This document shows, piece by piece, positions 10,001 through 19,600 of a stretch of DNA of 64,000 nt. Position 1 is the stretch's first letter, and each line of letters begins with the position of its first letter. Where the stretch lies: NCBI RefSeq assembly GCF_018873765.1, contig NC_057919.1, positions 66,520,984 through 66,584,983 of the forward strand, written 5' to 3'. Under the pieces are notes generated by a model that was given only the letters and a program-made list of their open reading frames with translations, did no database searches and had not been told where the DNA came from. Origin of the DNA: Telopea speciosissima. Taxonomy: Eukaryota > Streptophyta > Magnoliopsida > Proteales > Proteaceae. A program made the position numbers and the translations under genes.

Positions 10001-13000
10001 GGTTACAACCAAAGGTGACCACATCGACTGTACAGCCATAGGGACTGCTGAACATGTCAACTCAAACGCAAGTGGCATCGACTGTGTTTGAAGTTTCACC
10101 AATGGCGAATGTACCAACAGAAGATTCCACTAAGGCAATTTGTGTTGAAGAGATTTAAGAACCGATAGCTAAAGAAATTCAAGTAGACCAAGCTGCACCA
10201 GTAGTTGAGATCATAATGGAGAAGCTCGGCCATCAAATTGATGTGGAGGTCCAAAACACAATTGTAGAAGATTCTACTGAAGAGGTATACATTGAAGAGA
10301 ACAAAATAGACAAAGCTGAAACAGTAGAAGATGAAAAGTTGATTGAGAGCATTCCAAAGGAAAACAATGACCTTCAAGTTGCTATTCTTGAAGAGGTGGA
10401 GCTTGTGGCTCATGCATTAGATGAGAAGGTTGCTAACACTGAAGGCTCTATAGACGAGACATTGATAGTTGCTGCTGATTCAAAGAAAGAACACATAGAG
10501 TTTGTTATGCCACCATGGTTCTTCGAAGAGCAAGCTCCACGCATTGAAGACTTTATCCCCAATGTTCCTACCTCATCGGAATTTTGTTTGGGGATGGTCA
10601 AAGTTGCTGATCACATGTTGATTCCCCCCCCCCCCCCATCACTGCAAAATTTGAGGACGAATTTTTTCAAGTTGGGGAGATTTGATGCAGGTTTATCATA
10701 GAAATTGGCTTATTTCTTTAGAAATAGGCCTAGGGTTGGGTTATATACATGTTGGGCCTTTGTTCCCAAGGGTTTTCTATGTATTAGGCCACTTTAATGA
10801 GCCTAAACTAGGGGTACATAGGTTGCATACGGGATTAGCCCAATACTTAGTTTATTTTTATGTTTTTTTAATTGAACCGGTTCAAATTGGTTCAATTTAA
10901 GTGATCATGTAACTTGGTTCAGTGATCATGTGACAACTTAAGTGGTCATGTGATGTAAGTTGGGCTGGATTAGGACTCTACAAGTCCAGCCATGTTTTGA
11001 GTCTATTTCCTTTAGTATTCTAATTTCCTAGTCAGTTTAAGTTACCTAATAGGTTGGGGATAGGGTTAGGCCTTTCCTTTTGAGTGTTGGAGTATAATTT
11101 TGAGTCTTTTATATAAGGTTGTAAGGGGGCCAAGTATTGAATACGAATTTGATTAATAAAAAATATTGTTTTGCTGCTGCTACTTCTCTCTTCAGAGACT
11201 GTCTTGTGTGTCATATCAAGATCCCCCCCTTGTGAGTAATATCAAGGTTGAAGGACTGGAATCCCCAGTGACTCCTTGCATCTTGTAGATCGGGAGGTCC
11301 TCTCTTAGCTTTTCTTCAATCTGCTACTGTTGGGGATCAATGTTAATTCAAGTCAGTAGTTTTATAATTCTGCAATTTCATTCCTCTTCTTAATCCTCCA
11401 CTTAACCCTAATCGATTCCCATAACCCTAACCCTAGTTCTGCCCTAATTAGCCTAAGCTGTCCCAATCGGCCAGCCTTGTTTGGTGATCCTATTACCCTG
11501 GTTCCTAGTGGGACTACTCCTACCTAGGACTACATTAGGATTTGCCTCCAAGTAAGGATCTTGTGCGATGTCGCTAGGTGTACACCATAAAGTACAATCC
11601 AGATGGCTCCGTTAAACGATTCAAGGCCTTACTAGTTGCCAAGGGGTATACTCAAACATATGGTGTAGACTGTAGACTACTTTGAGACCTTCTCCCCTGT
11701 TACTCATTTAAATTTTGTTCGTGTACTAATTTTTCTTGTAGTGAAATTAGATTGGCCTTTTTATCAAATGGATATAAAAAAATGCCTTCATTTATGGTGG
11801 TCTTGATGAGGAGGTGTACATAGAGCAACCTCCAGGGTATGTTGCTCAGGGGGAACATTCTCCCAGAGTTTGCAAGTTACATAAGGCCATCTATGGTTTA
11901 AAGTAGTCACCTAGATCCTGGTTTGACAAGTTCAGCTCTATAGTTTCTCGTTGTGGGTTTTTACAATGCTATTCTAATCATTCTGTGTTTGTACAACGCC
12001 AAGGATTTAAGGTGGTTGTATTGGTTGTTTATGTTGATGATAACATAATATCTAGAGGTGATGCATCCGGAATAGCAAAAGTAAAAGCTTATCTACATCA
12101 GCATTTTTAGATGAAAGATTTGGGTACCCTCAGGTATTTTCTAGGTATTGAAGTACTACAAAGTAAGAAAGGGATCAGTCTATTGCAGCGGAAGTATGTA
12201 TTAAACCTATTTTCTAAAACTGGTATGCTTCCCTCCAAACCAATTGATTCTCCTATGAATCTCCATCAGAAATTTGGCACTACTATTGGGGAAGACTTCA
12301 ATGATTTGCACCAGTACAGAAGACTGGTGGGGAAATTGATTTAATTGACTATTACTTGACCTGACATATCCTTTGCAGTTGGGGTCATTAGCCAGTTTAT
12401 GCAGTCACCGAAAAATGTACATTGGTAGCTAGCTTGTCGGATCTTGAATTATCTGAAGGGGGCTCCAGGCAAGGGGCTTATTTATCAGCCTTACTAGAGT
12501 GTTGATCTAGTAGAATACTCATATGCTAACTGTGTTGGTGTTGATGGGGACTAAAGGTCTACTAAAGGGTTTTGCACGTTTTTTGGTAGTAATCTAGTCA
12601 CATGGCGTAGCAAGAAGCAGATCACTGTGGCTAGGTCTAGTGCTGAGGCTGAGTATAGAGCTATGGCTTATACTATAGCTAAGTTGATGTGATTAAAATC
12701 TCTACTTCAAGAGTTGGGTTTTCCAATTACTCAACCTATGAAGATGTTCTGTGACAACCAAGTTGTCATCTACATCGCCAGCAACCCAGTGTTTAAGGAG
12801 AGGACAAAGCACATTGAGGCTAATACTACTGCTAAGTTTATGTGATTAAAATCTCTACTTCAAGAGTTGGGTTTTCCAGTTACTCAACCTATGAAGATGT
12901 TCTGTGACAACCAAGTTGTCATCTACATCGTCAGCAACCCAGTGTTTAATGAGAGGACAAAGCACATCGAGGTTGATTGTCATTTTGTGCGGAGTATCAT

Positions 13001-16000
13001 CATGGAAAAGCTTATCGTTACACCCTTTGTCTCCTCTACTAATCAGCTTGGTGACATGTTTACCAAGCCTCTATTTGGACCTGCTTTTTGTAAGAATTGT
13101 TCCAATCTGGGCATGGGTGACCTATATGCTCCAACTTGAGGGTGAGTATTAAAATTACCAATTTAAATTATATGCTCCAACTTGAGGGTGAGTATTAAAA
13201 TTACCAATTTAAATTGTAAGGGGTACATGACCCATATGTATAGGGACCGCACCTCGGATGTTCATGGCCACCTCTTATGTACAAATCAGGGTAGTCCTTG
13301 CTCCCCTTTATGGTTCAAGGGCCGTTTCTCAGAGGTCAATCCTCTTTGCTGCTTCGGCCGCAACATCCGTGCCTACTCTGGTTCTGAAGACTATTCAGAG
13401 CCAACCGTGCAGGCACATATGAGTCATGTATACTACTAGCGGTAGATTGTTCTAGTAGCTTTCCTCTTTAGTTAGCCTTGTTGTTAGATCTTGTTTCTAT
13501 TTCTATGTCTACCTTAGTTTCCTATTGTAAATTTGTAACTAGGTTGGAAGCTTCTAGCTTTTTATTGGATGTATCTTCACATTATTAAGCTAACAAGGGG
13601 CGGAGATCATAACCACCGATTCTGCTTTATCTCTGCAGAATTTCTTCTTCTTCTTCTTTGTTTGCTGGTTGCTGGTTTATTAGGCTTGCCATTTTTACAC
13701 CCCCCAAACCATGTAGGGGGTAACGGTAATGCCATTATCCATCTGGCCATCCCTACCCTATCCATTGCCACCCTTTAACTGTGATATGCCATTCGCACTT
13801 TTGCATATGTTGGGCTTTGGTGCACATAGCTGAATGCCAGAACCACTTCAATCAATAATCCCCCATCTTGTGATCCATAGTTGCTACTCCTTTTCCTTCA
13901 AATGCACTCTTCTAATTGACATGGCTGAAAGAATTAAGTCAGCATGTAAACAAAAGAATACAGAACCCAAGCATTCAATTGCTAGCATTGTCCCAAAGGT
14001 GGCTGTTATCAGTACTTATCACAGAGTAGATCATTTTCTTTAACTACTTCTACAACAAATGATTCTTGCTGAATTTCATACATATAGAGAGGAGTTAATA
14101 TCACACATGCAACCCAAAATTGAATCCAGGAAAATTAACTAGATAAATAGAAGATTTAACATTTCTCTCTGAAAAGTGACAGAAAACAAATGGGTAAACT
14201 CTCAATCTGCCCCAAGATATCTAATTCTAAGCAGTGTGCCTGTGACTTCATTTTAAGGAAGACAGAGGGAGGTTGAAATTTTTTATTCTTTTAATGAATA
14301 ATAAAAGGATACACGTATGTTGGTATGAGGAGTAAATAGCAAAGGGTGTCCATCCGGACAGAAGAATCAAGAAAAAAGATGAAATGTTATGTCAAAACAG
14401 TGAGAAAGAAGAATTATATAGATGCAGCTTGTGAGAAGTGGAGTCGAAAACATGTGCTAAAAAATAATCCAGTTGAAAACAAATGAAATAACCAAACAGA
14501 ATATAGCTTTGTTGTCACTTTTCCTTTGGGGTTGGGGGAGGGGCAGGGGGAGGTAACTGAAGAAAAGAAAGAGAGAAAATAGCATGACAACAGGGGTGGT
14601 AAAGAAAGAATGATATTAAGAGTTTGAATTATTTCTCCAGATACTCTAAGGTCCTTGGTAGTCTTCTCTACCAACCATTCTCAAATGCTGCTAATTAAAA
14701 GTTCACATTGATAAGGTGTACTCCTTACTCGCATATAAGCTCTTGATGCTCAATAATATACTTAAGAAGTATACGGAGAAACTGGCGTCTTTGCTTGAAG
14801 CTACTTGTTGCCCATATCTTTTGAGCGTTCCTGGCCTGTGCTACATGGTCTCTGACCTGACAAATGATGATGAACATTGCATCCATTTTTGTAAAATACA
14901 AGATCTGGCAAATTCATTATAACAAAAACTATTTCTTCAGTACTTCAAGAGATAGAATTTAGTGAGCAAGCGAGCAAGAGAGAGAGAGAGTGAACGATGT
15001 AAATGGTGTAATCACAAAATAATATTGTTTAATATTATCGATCTATTGGAATAAAGCATATATCCAAGTTGAGAGATTATGAAGTTTAATAGACAAGCAT
15101 GGTGTAGAGCAACTGGGCAACACAAAGGAGAAAATATAGGATTCATTGCTTTGGAGCCTCAACTCAACATTTAAATCAGGTAGACAACATTCCAGGCAAG
15201 CAGTGATACCAAAGACTAGAAATTACCCAATCTAATATGTATTTTCCAAATGATGACTTGCCTAGCCATAGCTCTTCAAAATTAATCATGCAAAAATGCC
15301 GTTCATGTAGAATTGAACTCAAATCCACACAACCATATAATAGAAAGACCTTATACCATATGGCTTTCTTGAATGAACGCAAATCAAATTACAAACCTCA
15401 TCGGGTGTCAACGCAGGGAAAAACCCCAAGTATTTCATTGTAGCGGGCTCATAACATTGAACTCTGTCTGTCTGAGCTGCCCTTCCCCTTCTCGGTATCT
15501 GCACCAAAATCCCCCATGGCAAGTAAGAATAAGGAATTTCACACACATTCAGGGCAACCATAAAACAGATTTCTGAAGACTAACAAACTTTAATAGCAAG
15601 GAACAGAAACACGCTACTTTGGTTAGACAGCTTGGAGAAGATGAAGCAATCTACTGGATATCTCGAAGACAAAACGGGTGGAATTTTTTTTTCTTCAAAA
15701 AAATCAAATGAATGAGTTTAAATATTCACAGCGTGAGATTTCAACAGTTTAGAGAATTCGTGTGATTGCTTGAATGACCGTCACTTCTTCAATGGAAAGA
15801 ATAAAAATATTTACATACATTTCAGTTACAATTACCGAGCAAAGAAACCAATTCTCTCCTAATTCACTCCTAATTCACGGTAAGAACTGGGAATTCAGTA
15901 GCTCCGGGACTGCAAGAACTAAAATGCAGAAATCTCCACAGAAATCCTTAGAAAGAAAAATACCGAAATAAGCGACATTTCAGAAACTCACATAAATGAA

Positions 16001-16096
16001 GCTCTCCTCTTTTGTCTGACTGCCGTCATCCAACACTGCCATAAATTCATTTCAGTAAATCAGCAGACAGCCTAAGCAAGCAACCAAGCAATAGAG

Positions 16097-16139
<43 letters not shown>

Positions 16140-16252
16140 CCGTCAGATGTATCGACATCAATTGAAGGCACTTTGGGAGGTATTAGCATCAACAAGAACC
16201 GACAGATCGCGAAAGCGAATGCGAGAACGAGCAAAGGCCACCAGAAAGCCAT
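4040..16252 (-). CDS. ALDH22A1: Aldehyde dehydrogenase family 22 (ALDH22A1), coding exons 1-5, partial
   Basis: NAD(P)-dependent aldehyde dehydrogenase of the plant-specific family 22, membrane-anchored by its N-terminus. Five coding exons are visible: 16141-16252, 15992-16035, 15397-15498, 14729-14856 and 4040-4162, with GT-AG boundaries and matching phases (1,0,0,2,2). About 169 residues are encoded. Residues 1-27 are a hydrophobic anchor starting [10 protein letters not shown] and followed by [11 protein letters not shown]; then [13 protein letters not shown]; exon 3 carries [14 protein letters not shown]; exon 4 [16 protein letters not shown]; exon 5 [17 protein letters not shown]. These match the family closely. 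The catalytic Cys and Glu and the rest of the protein lie beyond the left edge. Introns 1-3 are 105, 493 and 540 bp, but intron 4 is about 10.6 kb because of nested transposons. Exons are intact, with no stop or frameshift, so the gene is probably functional if intron 4 is removed. Confidence 0.93.
4982..5329 (+). repeat. 5' LTR of the copia element
   Basis: Starts TGTTAAAG and ends TTACA immediately before the primer binding site. It is 348 bp long and aligns over most of its length with 13193-13698. The 3' copy has an extra 170-180 bp (about 13240-13416) and its first dinucleotide has changed from TG to TA, so the LTRs have diverged appreciably since insertion. Confidence 0.88.
5330..5342 (+). 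other. Primer binding site of the copia element
   Basis: TGGTATCAGAGCA directly follows the 5' LTR and is complementary to the 3' end of plant initiator methionine tRNA. It sets the LTR boundary at 5329. Confidence 0.9.
5885..6120. mobile_element. hAT MITE, 236 bp, with perfect 8-bp TSD
   Basis: The ends are CATGGTTTTAG and, in reverse, CATGATTTTAG (10 of 11 match). The octamer ctggtaat flanks it at 5877-5884 and 6121-6128. The interior is dense in TATCGG/CGATA tetramers. It inserted into the untranslated leader of the copia element. Similar TATCG-rich sequence occurs at 21120-21740, 23160-23790 and 54150-54490. Confidence 0.85.
6380..7003 (+). pseudogene. Copia gag relic
   Basis: Reading near 6380 begins with an ATG and gives a gag-like N-terminus; a better-preserved open piece at 6733-7002 contains [18 protein letters not shown] and a C-terminal [14 protein letters not shown] block typical of the UBN2/gag region of plant Ty1/copia. 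There are internal stops and frame changes, and the zinc knuckle that should follow is absent. Confidence 0.75.
7229..7695. mobile_element. hAT-type element inserted in the copia integrase
   Basis: Near-identical octamers ttatagtt (7229-7236) and ttgtagtt (7688-7695) flank a block rich in GATCTCGG/CCGAGATC palindromes. Its ends resemble the 279-2101 family (left GTTCAAAATCTTG, right in reverse GGTTCTAAAACTCGG). The interior shares the ATGTTTATTAAGCCTAAA then GTTTCGG then TATGGCCATAT order with that element's 3' part. The exact ends are uncertain by a few bases. Confidence 0.6.
7725..7890 (+). mobile_element. Au-like SINE, near full length
   Basis: A tRNA-related head with box-A-like GAGCCTTGGCGCAA and box-B-like GGTTGCAGGTTCGAA is followed by ACAGCCTCTCG, GGGGTAAGG, TCTCCCAGACCCTG and a short T-run end (CTCTTTTT). 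This is the Au SINE architecture. It interrupts the copia integrase and is the most complete of four copies in the window. Confidence 0.88.
9622..10055 (+). pseudogene. Decayed retropepsin-like relic of the inner LTR element
   Basis: An open frame of 99 codons (9622-9921) starts at an ATG ten bases or so after the primer site. Residues 25-60 ([23 protein letters not shown]) have the layout of the Ty3/gypsy protease, where an Asp in a D-S-G/D-G-G motif is followed by N-x-I/V-S-x-x-L/V-x-x-L; here the Gly/Ser after Asp are replaced by Glu-Arg, so catalysis is unlikely. A later block ([14 protein letters not shown] ... GCNW) matches the flap-to-C-terminal part in spacing. A related stretch continues in another frame to about 10040. 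The Ty3/gypsy origin is an inference from these patterns. Confidence 0.5.
10216..10682 (+). CDS. Acidic ORF of unknown function in the inner LTR element
   Basis: About 155 codons open up to the LTR, very rich in Glu and Asp, with repeats of E-x-x-x-E-E-V type, then a Pro run and a LRTNFFKLG end that overlaps the purine tract. A C-terminal hydrophilic tail reading into a GGGGAGA tract is common at the end of plant Ty3/gypsy polyproteins, so this may be a linker region between protease and the missing polymerase. No domain is recognised. It reads into the 3' LTR before stopping. Confidence 0.35.
11543..13139 (+). pseudogene. Copia reverse transcriptase and RNase H relic
   Basis: The reverse transcriptase domain begins just after the inner element with a [15 protein letters not shown] block, then [17 protein letters not shown] and the VVYVDDN catalytic motif near 12030, followed by [15 protein letters not shown] at 12111. 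RNase H follows from about 12560 ([12 protein letters not shown] and SAEAEYRAM blocks) to [12 protein letters not shown] and the end at 13139. Several stops and frame shifts are visible (for example at 11900, 12110 and 12690). A 153-bp segment of RNase H is duplicated. Confidence 0.85.
12672..12977 (+). repeat. 153-bp in-frame tandem duplication in copia RNase H
   Basis: Bases near 12672-12824 and 12825-12977 are near-identical head-to-tail copies (for example GATTAAAATC at 12691 and 12844). The period equals 51 codons, so the frame is kept. Both copies carry the same TGA in place of a Trp codon, so that nonsense change arose before the duplication. Confidence 0.9.
13123..13214 (+). repeat. 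46-bp duplication of polypurine tract and LTR start
   Basis: Two consecutive 46-bp copies (13123-13168 and 13169-13214) each contain TATATGCTCCAACTTGAGGG followed by the first bases of the 3' LTR. The true LTR start is taken at 13193 because the sequence continues into the LTR only from the second copy. Confidence 0.88.
13193..13698 (+). repeat. 3' LTR of the copia element, with internal insertion
   Basis: Aligns with 4982-5329 at both ends and terminates TTTTTACA before the CCCCC target duplication. Bases about 13240-13416 have no counterpart in the 5' LTR. Either this is an insertion here or the 5' copy lost it. The extra stretch has no obvious inverted ends. Confidence 0.85.
13778..14728. 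other. Remainder of ALDH22A1 intron 4
   Basis: Unremarkable A+T-rich intronic sequence between the TE nest and the donor of exon 4. A purine-rich block (minus-strand pyrimidines) occurs near 14520-14570. No repeat or exon is recognised. Confidence 0.5.
16094..16140 (-). repeat. GA/CT microsatellite at the exon 1 donor of ALDH22A1
   Basis: A run of AG dinucleotides with one A-rich interruption. On the minus strand the run reads CT and starts immediately after the GT of the exon 1 donor, filling nearly half of the 105-bp intron 1. Length changes here would alter intron size but not the exon. Confidence 0.85.
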
Positions 16253-16663
16253 TAGAGATTCAGAGGAAAGACGGAAGAAGCTTCACAACTCACAAACCTT
16301 AGAGCTTTGAAGGATCGAAGCACATTAGTACATTTGCTTAGAAAACAAAAATACGCAGTTGCGAGGGAATACTTGAATAAAGTTTCGGTGACAAAGAAAG
16401 GAAAATGAGATTGAAGCAAAACTCGGATTCCATCCTCTTGGAAGAACGATCTAGGGAAGGAAACAAAAAAAGGTTTTTTACAAATGCCTCCTGAAAATTT
16501 CCATTTATCCAAATGCCCCTTACAACTTTTCTAATCTAGAACTTTCTTTTCCTCAGTATTTCATGAGCATTAAGCGGCCAAAATAACACAATAAATACAA
16601 AGATAATAAATTTAGAATTACCTTCTATTAGGCGAAATTGCTCTACATTGATAGATTCTTGCT
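16253..16663 (-). promoter_or_regulatory. Compact 5' flank and leader of ALDH22A1
   Basis: Only about 410 bp separate the ALDH22A1 ATG (16250-16252) from the stop of the upstream receptor kinase, which is transcribed in the same direction. This space must contain the ALDH22A1 promoter and leader and the 3' end of the kinase gene. No clear TATA box is identified. Confidence 0.45.
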
Positions 16664-19600
16664 TCAAGAAAATTTCCTTTTGATTAGATGTAATCCCCTT
16701 CCAACATCATTTATGTTCATACGTTCTCTTGGTGATTCCATGGAGCACTGGATCCCAATTTCAATTATTGACGTTATGCAATCTTGCAATTGATCTGTCT
16801 TATGACTAGGACCTTCAGTCCTATTGATAGCAACCTCTTCAATTTCTTCACTTTGTTCTTCCTTGGGTATGAGTGTTGGATCTAAAATTTGCATCACGTG
16901 TACAGGTAAAGCTGACGTTGCAAAGTTATGGAGATTTAAGTCATCCGTAAACATCTGATCTGTTGGCCTTTTTCCTGTGAACATCTCCAATAAAAGGATT
17001 CCATAGCTAAACACATCCCCTTGTATAGTTGCCTTTCCACCCATTCCATATTCTGAAATTTAGAAATCTCTTGTTGTTAGTATAACAATAAGATATTTGC
17101 ATTTTCTTTTTCTCATACAATACAAGAAATTACAGTGAGATAGAAGTCGTGAACACATCATTCAAAAGTAGTGAGTTATATGATCATATCTTCAATTTGG
17201 GAATCATGACTCTTTTGATTATGTTAAAAAGAATCCAATCTAAATTCGGTCCAATCGGATGCTAGGTTCCAATGTGTTCGTAGTATTATAAATTCCTAAT
17301 TGAAATGAATGTGGATAAAACCATGATATCCACCCCAATTAAGATAGAAAAGTGTGTTGATATACTCCATCAACTATTAGGTACAGGATCTGAATATCCA
17401 ATAATAGTTGGATTGAAGTATGAACCTAATAAACATGATCTTTAGATGTGGACCCTTTTTCTAAATAATCATTTGGGTCATGTTTAACAGCCTACCATGG
17501 ATTTTGATTAGAATAGACAGAAACAATTTAGTAAATGGCATTTAGATTTACAGAATAAATTTTAATATATTGATTGATAACTCAAAATAAAATCAAATAG
17601 TTTATTTGTTACCTGGAGCAGCATAGCCAATAGATCCTTTTATCCCAATGGTACTAGTTTGGGTCTCGGAAGAATTGTCGTTTGGTTCTAAAAGTAGCCT
17701 CGCCAAACCAAAATCACTGACATGCGCAGTCATATCACTGTCAATTAGAACATTGCTTGGCTTCAAGTCACAATAAACAATTGACGCATAGCAGTTATAA
17801 TGAAGGTAATCCAAAGCAGAAGCCACATCAATTGCGATGTTTAATCTTTGAAGAAGGCTTAAATTCCTTGAATGATTATGTGCCTCCACCAGTAGATGCA
17901 ACCAATCATCTAGACTCCCATTGGGCATGAACTCATAAACAAGGGCTTTGAAATCTTTGCCTTTTGAATCAAGACTTGAACATAAAGTTAAAATCTTGAT
18001 AAGATTTCGATGCCGAATGTTTCTTAATGCTTTGCATTCAACCATAAAGCTCTTGTAAACTCTTGGATTGTGAAGGTTGAGTACCTTAACTGCGACAATT
18101 GTTTCATCCTGGCCGATAATCCCTTTGTATACAGAGCCAAAACTACCAGAACCTATGAAATTAGCTGAAGAAAATCCTCTAGTAGCTTGGAAGAGCTCTT
18201 TGTAAGAAATCTTTAAGAACCAGTCATCGATTAATGGTGTGGATGGAGGTTTACTTTTTGATCTTCTTATCCAATAGAGAGTAAGAAAGGAAGATATCAA
18301 AAGGATACCAAGAACCACACTGATTATCGCCAAAACTATTCCAAAACCATTGAACTTTTGTCGTTTCGTAGATCCATGGTTTGTGCATGTAGGTAGTCGT
18401 AACTCCGCAATTCCCCCACAAAGCTTATCATTTCCATTCACCAAAATTGCACTTGCATTTCCAAAGATTCCTTTTGTTGGTACCTCCCCCTCAAGATTAT
18501 TGAAGGATAAATTCAAACATCGCAATGTTAAAAGATTTTGTAGACCTTTCGGGATTTGCATTGACAAGTTGTTGTGTGAGAGATCTAAATCTTGAAGCCC
18601 CTTTAAAAGAGTCAAAGAGTGAGGAATGGTTTCTTCAAAGAAATTATCCCCCATGTAAAGATGTTCCAAACTATTACAGTCACCAATGGAGGAGGGGATT
18701 TCTCCAGACAATCTATTTTTGGAGATATCTATTGTAGAAAGACTCTTCAAGTTACCAACTTCTGTTGGTAGGGAACCATCCAGAGAATTATTAGATAAGT
18801 CGAGAGCTATTGATAAGGAGGAAATATAAAAGAGTTGTTTGGGTATTGGGCCTTGGAGTTTATTATGACTAAGGTTTATGTATTGTAACTGTTGACAATT
18901 TCCAAGGCTTGAAGGAATGCTTGCATTCAAGTTATTGGCTTCTAAACGGAGTTCAAACAAAAAAGTGAGATTGCCTATAGAGGAAGGTATCTCTCCCGAA
19001 AGTTTGTTTTCAAGCAAGTCTAATCTTTGAAGCTTCGAAAGTTTTCCTATCCCAGAAGGAATATTGCCTTCTAGAAAATTCTCATTCATGGCCAAGAAGG
19101 TTAACTTGACGAGATTCTCAATCCAAACAGGAATGGTTTTGGATATTTGATTCACTCCTAAACAAAGAATTGATAGTTGTGTTGAGAGATTGGCTTTAAA
19201 GTTGGGAAGGGGACCCTTAAAACCATTATATTGTAGGTCCAAAATCTCTAGATGTGTATGATTGATCAAAGATTTTACAAAATCTAAACCATCAACTTCC
19301 CCTGTTCCACATTGATTTCCACCAATAATGAAAAATTGAAGATTTTGAAGGTCTCCTAAGTTGTTAGGGACTGGTCCGATAAAACTGTTGAAAGAGAGAT
19401 CAATCACTTCGAGTGTTGAAATATTGGAGATGGAATTCGGAATGCTCCCTGAGAAAAGGTTCATTCCAATATATATTTCTTTGAGATTTGGAAGAGTGAG
19501 GCCTATGTCTCATGGAAGGCTCTCATGCAGTTGGTTTTGTGTGAGGGAAGCAATTTCAAGAGATGAGAGATTATATAGTGAGAGAGGTAACATACCGGAT

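Larger units (their letters stand above)
8726..11537 (+). mobile_element. Non-autonomous LTR retrotransposon nested in the copia element
   Basis: Two direct LTRs (8726-9605, about 880 bp, and 10683-11537, about 855 bp) start TGATGCAGG and end CTACATTA. Perfect ggatt duplications flank the element (8721-8725, 11538-11542), and removing it restores continuous copia sequence. A primer-binding-like TTATCAGAGC lies at 9611-9620 and a purine-rich AGTTGGGGAGAT precedes the 3' LTR. The internal region is only about 1.08 kb, with a protease-like relic and an acidic ORF but no reverse transcriptase or integrase, so it depended on a helper. The LTRs are highly similar, with a few indels, so it is younger than its host copia. 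Confidence 0.88.
4982..13698 (+). mobile_element. Ty1/copia LTR retrotransposon, nested and inactive, in ALDH22A1 intron 4
   Basis: The 5' LTR is 4982-5329, the primer binding site TGGTATCAGAGCA is 5330-5342 (initiator Met tRNA type), a polypurine tract CTTGAGGGTGAG precedes the 3' LTR (13193-13698), and CCCCC duplications flank the element (4977-4981, 13699-13703). The internal order gag, integrase, reverse transcriptase, RNase H defines Ty1/copia. All frames are broken, and the stretch expected to carry the zinc knuckle, protease and front of integrase is missing around 6960-7003. Later insertions inside it are at 5885-6120, 7229-7695, 7725-7890 and 8726-11537. It lies antisense to ALDH22A1. 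Confidence 0.9.
4453..13777. mobile_element. Degraded hAT-like repeat split by the copia element
   Basis: The left arm begins TAGGGCTGGCAATGGGT at 4453 and the right arm ends CCATTGCCACCCTTTA at 13777. Read in reverse the right end is AAAGGGTGGCAATGG, so the two ends form an imperfect inverted repeat of the common plant TAGGG-TGGCAATGG type. The arms are 4453-4981 and 13699-13777; the Ty1/copia element occupies the space between. Both arms carry TACCCTACCC-type stretches. No clear target duplication was found, so the outer limits are tentative. Confidence 0.4.

Noticed and set aside
14414..14674. 86-codon minus-strand frame in ALDH22A1 intron 4
   Set aside because: Low-complexity Ser/Phe/Leu composition from pyrimidine-rich intron; the true next exon is at 4040-4162.
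15176..15382. 68-codon minus-strand open frame between ALDH22A1 exons 3 and 4
   Set aside because: It overlaps the exon 3 donor and intron 3 and has no family similarity; it is intron reading.
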